From JAVBWO01 sp036677375 (GTDB taxonomy: Bacteria > Bacillota > Dehalobacteriia > UBA4068 > UBA4997), in contig JAVBWO010000004.1 of NCBI GenBank assembly GCA_036677375.1, positions 1-7,476 of the forward strand: a stretch of DNA of 7,476 bases. The letters are read 5' to 3'. The position numbers and the translations under genes are program-made. A model generated the notes under the pieces. That model was not told where the DNA came from, did not search any database, and worked only from the letters and a program-made list of their open reading frames with translations. Positions within the stretch are counted from its first letter, which is position 1; each line of letters opens with the position of its first letter. Shown here in pieces: positions 5,222-7,476 of this stretch.

Positions 5222-6024
5222 AGAGTTTACAAGAGAAACACAAGATATTAAAGGATTATCTCAGAAGTCTTGACAGCGTGGCTGTTGCTTTTTCCAGCGG
5301 AGTGGATTCCACCTTCTTGCTGAAGGTTGCGTACGATGTATTAGGAGATAACGCGGTAGCTATTACTGCCAGATCCTGCAGCTTTCCTGAGCGGGAACTG
5401 CAGGAGGCCACAGCCTTTGCTTCAGCAAACGGAATCAGGCATCTGGTCGTTGATTCAGAAGAGCTTGATATCGAGGGTTTTTCCCAGAATCCCCTCAACC
5501 GCTGCTATCTTTGCAAGCATGAGCTCTTTTCCAAGATGAAGAGCATTGCAGAGGAGAACGGCATCAATGAAGTGGTGGAAGGTTCCAACATGGATGATAT
5601 GGGAGACTACAGGCCAGGCCTGACCGCCGTACAGGAACTTGGAGTTAAGAGTCCACTGCGGTATGCGAAGCTTTCAAAGGATGAGATTCGTCAACTGTCA
5701 AAAGAGATGAGCCTTCCCACATGGGAAAAGCAGTCCTTTGCCTGTCTCTCTTCAAGGTTCCCCTACGGAGAAACAATCTCCCCGGAGAAGTTGAAAATGG
5801 TGGACGAGGCCGAACAGCTTTTGCTTGATCTCGGCTTTCGTCAGGTACGGGTTCGCCATCACAGCATCCTTGCCAGGATCGAAATTGCTGAGGATCAGTT
5901 CGCCAAAATTATGGATCGTGATATCAGAAAGAAGATCAACGATCGGTTCAAAGAAATCGGATTTGCTTACACCTCGTTGGATATGGTAGGCTACCGTACG
6001 GGAAGCATGAATGAAACCCTATAA
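5218..6024 (+). CDS. larE: LarE, ATP-dependent sulfur transferase for NPN synthesis
   Basis: LarE adenylylates the carboxylates of the LarB product and replaces them with thiocarboxylates. At 268 residues the protein is full length and ends with the usual GYRTGSMNE motif. It carries an N-type ATP pyrophosphatase P-loop SSGVDS (26-31) in AVAFSSGVDSTFLLKVAYD, then EGSNMDDMGDYRPG (121-134), typical of the family. Cysteines occur at 54, 96, 99 and 176. Cys176 lies in the conserved FACLSSRFPYG segment and corresponds to the sacrificial sulfur donor of the L. plantarum enzyme. The added Cys96-x-x-Cys99 pair matches LarE proteins that hold a [4Fe-4S] cluster with three cysteines, so sulfur delivery here may be catalytic rather than sacrificial. 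GAGG (5208-5211) 6 nt upstream sets the start. Base composition is lower in GC than larB-larC. Confidence 0.95.
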   Translation: MKSLQEKHKILKDYLRSLDSVAVAFSSGVDSTFLLKVAYDVLGDNAVAITARSCSFPERELQEATAFASANGIRHLVVDSEELDIEGFSQNPLNRCYLCKHELFSKMKSIAEENGINEVVEGSNMDDMGDYRPGLTAVQELGVKSPLRYAKLSKDEIRQLSKEMSLPTWEKQSFACLSSRFPYGETISPEKLKMVDEAEQLLLDLGFRQVRVRHHSILARIEIAEDQFAKIMDRDIRKKINDRFKEIGFAYTSLDMVGYRTGSMNETL

Positions 6025-6036
6025 AAATTGTATTAA

Positions 6037-6138
6037 GTGATAAATCAACAAAGAATTAAGGAAATTGACAAACAATACAAGAGTAAACCATCGGATGAAA
6101 CAGAAACACTTTTTGGTATTGATACGCTGTATGCTTAA
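6037..6138 (+). pseudogene. Short open frame, possible 3' remnant of a lost gene
   Basis: Just after larE, a frame from GTG 6037 to TAA 6138 (33 codons) reads INQQRIKEIDKQYK, then KPSDETETLFGIDTLYA. This is a hydrophilic helical tail that looks like the C terminus of a larger protein. There is no ribosome binding site at the GTG, and a stop lies directly upstream. The family is not recognised. Its AT-rich composition matches the SDR gene that follows, so it may be the end of the SDR gene's former upstream neighbour. Chance is a real alternative at this length. Confidence 0.3.
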
Positions 6139-6172
6139 AAACTGTCAAAATGAAAAATTAAATATTGATAAT

Positions 6173-6192
6173 AAGGGAGGTAAATGTAAATG
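6173..6192 (+). promoter_or_regulatory. SDR ribosome binding site with interposed ATG-TAA
   Basis: AAGGGAGG (6173-6180) is near perfect. Nine nt later is the SDR ATG at 6190. Between them, in the same frame, lies ATG-TAA (6184-6189), only 3 nt from the Shine-Dalgarno. The 9-nt spacing favours 6190 as the true start. Confidence 0.5.
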
Positions 6193-6942
6193 AAAGGGAA
6201 AATTGCATTAGTTACAGGTGGATTAAGCGGAATTGGAAAGGCTACAGTTTTTGAATTGGCGAAAAAAGGGTTAACAGTTATTGTATTTGATGTTCAAGAT
6301 GAAAAAGCCGAGGCAGTGGTTAAGCACTGTAAAGAATTGGGAGGTGATGCTATTTATAGAAAATGTAATTTGTTTGATGCTGAAGAAATTGATGAATCAT
6401 TTAATTTTATCAAAGATACTTATGGTCATTTAGATTATGCGATGAATAATGCTGGTTTTGGTATCCCATCAAAACCATTTGGTGAAGTCAACGAAGATGA
6501 AATAGATAAACTATTAGGAATCAATGTTAGGGCATATATGTTATGCATGGTTCATGAAATTAATATAATGAAAGCAAATGGCTTTGGACGTATCGTCAAT
6601 ACAGCATCAGGTTCAGGTCTTTTGGCTACGAAAGGAATGGCTCTTTATACAGCTTGCAAACATGCGGTATGTGGTTTAACAAAAGCAGCGGCTTTAGACT
6701 ATGCTACAGAAAATATTACCATCAATGCTATTGCTCCAGGCACAATTGAAACAGAACTTGTTCTTCCAGTTAAGGAACAAAGACCAGAAGAATATGCATT
6801 ATGGTGTCTTTCAAATCCAATAGGTCGTTTAGGGCAGCCATATGAAATCGCCAGAGTTGTATCATTTTTGTTTGAAGATGATTCTGCGTTTATCAACGGT
6901 ACAATTATTCCAGTTGATAGTGGATTTGTTGCTGGAAGATAA
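6190..6942 (+). CDS. Short-chain dehydrogenase/reductase (classical SDR)
   Basis: A complete 250-residue classical SDR, an NAD(P)-dependent oxidoreductase acting on alcohol/carbonyl groups. Visible motifs are the cofactor loop TGGLSGIG (9-16), NNAG (86-89), Asn111, and the catalytic Ser140, Tyr153 and Lys157 in NTASGSG...YTACK. Next come the IAPGTIETEL loop (181-190) and the C-terminal INGTIIPVDSGFVAGR. Asp34 at the end of the second beta strand favours NAD(H) over NADP(H). The substrate cannot be read from the sequence. The gene lies 165 nt after larE, has its own strong ribosome binding site and is followed by a terminator. It is much more AT-rich than larB-larC (6 of 30 third positions G/C in residues 3-32), so it may have a separate origin. 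A role in oxidising the product of an NPN-dependent isomerase is only suggested by position. Confidence 0.93.
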   Translation: MKGKIALVTGGLSGIGKATVFELAKKGLTVIVFDVQDEKAEAVVKHCKELGGDAIYRKCNLFDAEEIDESFNFIKDTYGHLDYAMNNAGFGIPSKPFGEVNEDEIDKLLGINVRAYMLCMVHEINIMKANGFGRIVNTASGSGLLATKGMALYTACKHAVCGLTKAAALDYATENITINAIAPGTIETELVLPVKEQRPEEYALWCLSNPIGRLGQPYEIARVVSFLFEDDSAFINGTIIPVDSGFVAGR

Positions 6943-6978
6943 CTCTTATTAGTTAAAATTTTTTGATGTAAGATAGCG

Positions 6979-7020
6979 AAGGACAAAGGCTAAGAAAAAG
7001 GTCTTTGTCCTTTGTATTAT
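6979..7020 (+). terminator. Intrinsic terminator after the SDR gene
   Basis: AAGGACAAAG (6979-6988) pairs perfectly with CTTTGTCCTT (7003-7012) around a 14-nt A-rich loop, followed by a T-rich but interrupted tail. It begins 36 nt after the SDR stop. Confidence 0.7.
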
Positions 7021-7040
7021 ACAAATTCATTTAAGCACGT

Positions 7041-7067
7041 CAAGAAAAAGCTTATTTTTTCGGCTTG
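7041..7067. repeat. AT-rich imperfect palindrome near the end of the IS remnant
   Basis: GAAAAA (7044-7049) faces TTTTTTC (7055-7061) around a short loop, with outer CAAG/CTTG arms (7041-7044, 7064-7067). It lies 15 bases beyond the transposase remnant's second stop, so it may be part of the insertion sequence's end or its terminator. No terminal inverted repeat partner is visible. Confidence 0.3.
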
Positions 7068-7081
7068 TATTTTTCGGTACC

Positions 7082-7216
7082 TTAGGCCAGCCAATCTCCA
7101 AAGTAATTCAAAAACTGGTAATGGATTTAGCCCCAATCCTGTCTCCGTCCGGTCCATTTTTTTGTGATGTCCATAGTTACAAGGTAAAGCATCTTAAACA
7201 GCCTGTCATCAAACTG
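7082..7216 (-). pseudogene. IS256-family transposase, 3'-terminal remnant
   Basis: The minus strand from about 7216 encodes the C-terminal signature of IS256/mutator-type transposases: QFDDRLFKMLYLVTMD followed by ITKKWTGRRQDWG. A TAA at 7129-7127 then interrupts, where a hydrophobic residue is usual (WG-L/Q-I). The same frame continues with IHYQFLNYFGDWLA to a second TAA at 7084-7082, the expected family ending. So only about the last 45 codons survive, cut at the 5' side near 7216 and carrying at least one nonsense mutation. It cannot be active. It abuts the integrase fragment on the opposite strand, marking a recombination junction. Family assignment rests on the ITKKWT...WG motif. Confidence 0.75.
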
Positions 7217-7417
7217 GAATTAGGGGTCATCTTGGACATATTTTACTGATTACGCCGCAGTGAAATTGTTGGACTAAAGTGGGAATCGATTGACTTTGAA
7301 GAAAATTCAATCACCATTGAGCACACCATAACTGTAGCAACAATTGACAGAAAAAAAATTAAAGTCAAGTCCATTTTAGTGTGTAAATTACCTCGGGTAC
7401 ATCAGATTCTATGTTAA
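7214..7417 (+). pseudogene. Tyrosine recombinase (Tn916/phage-type integrase) fragment
   Basis: A plus-strand frame reads LELGVILDIFY, then TGA (7247-7249), then LRRSEIVGLKWESIDF and ENSITIEHTITVATID. This matches the box I region of Tn916/phage-type integrases, where YGLRRSE carries the first catalytic arginine. The stop sits exactly where the glycine is expected and is one base from GGA, so a nonsense mutation is likely. After KKIKVKS the usual K-T-K-S-S-x-R-S-L-P-L stretch is degraded to ILVCKLPRV, and the frame ends at TAA 7415-7417. The catalytic HxxR and Tyr regions are missing. It is a dead fragment, joined on its left to the IS256 remnant near 7214. It shows that an integrative element once occupied or flanked this locus. 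Confidence 0.75.
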
Positions 7418-7432
7418 ACCAGGAAACCTGGT
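7418..7432. repeat. Short perfect inverted repeat after the integrase fragment
   Basis: ACCAGG-AAA-CCTGGT: 6-bp arms with a 3-base centre, directly after the integrase fragment's stop. It could be a recombination or protein-binding site, or chance. The rest of the window (7433-7476) shows nothing recognisable. Confidence 0.25.
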
Positions 7433-7476
7433 ACAATATCTATTTCTAGAATTTCTTGCTTATGCCGCTTGCTGTT

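Noticed and set aside
6065..6093. TTGACA at 6065-6070 as an SDR promoter
   Set aside because: The -35 hexamer is perfect but no acceptable -10 lies 16-18 nt downstream (the bases there read CCATCG); it falls within the possible coding remnant.

Overview
The window reads as chromosomal or mobile-element-associated DNA from an anaerobic, low-to-mixed-GC Firmicute, most likely a gut clostridium (Lachnospiraceae/Oscillospiraceae-like). This rests on strong AGGAGG-type ribosome binding sites, a clostridial-style DUF3842 gene, IS256-type and Tn916-type recombinase debris, and a lar gene set typical of such bacteria. No rRNA, tRNA or CRISPR array is visible. The taxonomic call is an inference.

The core is a biosynthesis locus for the nickel-pincer nucleotide (NPN) cofactor: larB (2963-3727), larC (3724-5028, overlapping larB by ATGA) and larE (5218-6024). 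In the known pathway LarB carboxylates and hydrolyses nicotinic acid adenine dinucleotide, LarE converts the two carboxylates to thiocarboxylates, and LarC inserts nickel using CTP. The enzyme that uses the cofactor (LarA or a LarA homologue) is not in the window. Upstream on the + strand are a LysR-type regulator (934-1884) and a DUF3842 protein (2307-2741). Divergent from the regulator and running off the left edge is a protein of the quinolinate phosphoribosyltransferase fold (minus, 518 to beyond 1) whose substrate-binding motifs are replaced. Downstream is an AT-rich short-chain dehydrogenase (6190-6942). A plausible reading is a LysR-controlled locus that makes NPN for an isomerase or epimerase outside the window, perhaps with the SDR oxidising or reducing the same hydroxy-acid or sugar-type substrate. 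That functional link is inference.

The locus looks like a mosaic. larB and larC are markedly GC-rich at third codon positions, larE and LysR are intermediate, and the SDR is AT-rich. Three short start-less or weakly started + strand frames look like 3' ends of lost genes and lie at the seams: 1945-2115, followed by its own terminator; 5033-5221, whose stop overlaps the larE start; and 6037-6138, just upstream of the SDR. The right end (7082-7417) is a mobile-element graveyard, with the 3' end of an IS256-family transposase on the minus strand abutting a broken tyrosine integrase fragment on the plus strand.

Regulatory elements: a 400-bp divergent intergenic region carries a good sigma-A-type promoter for the LysR gene with a perfect palindrome on its -35 box, a candidate opposing promoter, and a roughly 240-nt leader to the left-hand gene containing an ideal Shine-Dalgarno followed by ATG-TAA. 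Clear intrinsic terminators follow the LysR gene, the first gene remnant and the SDR gene.
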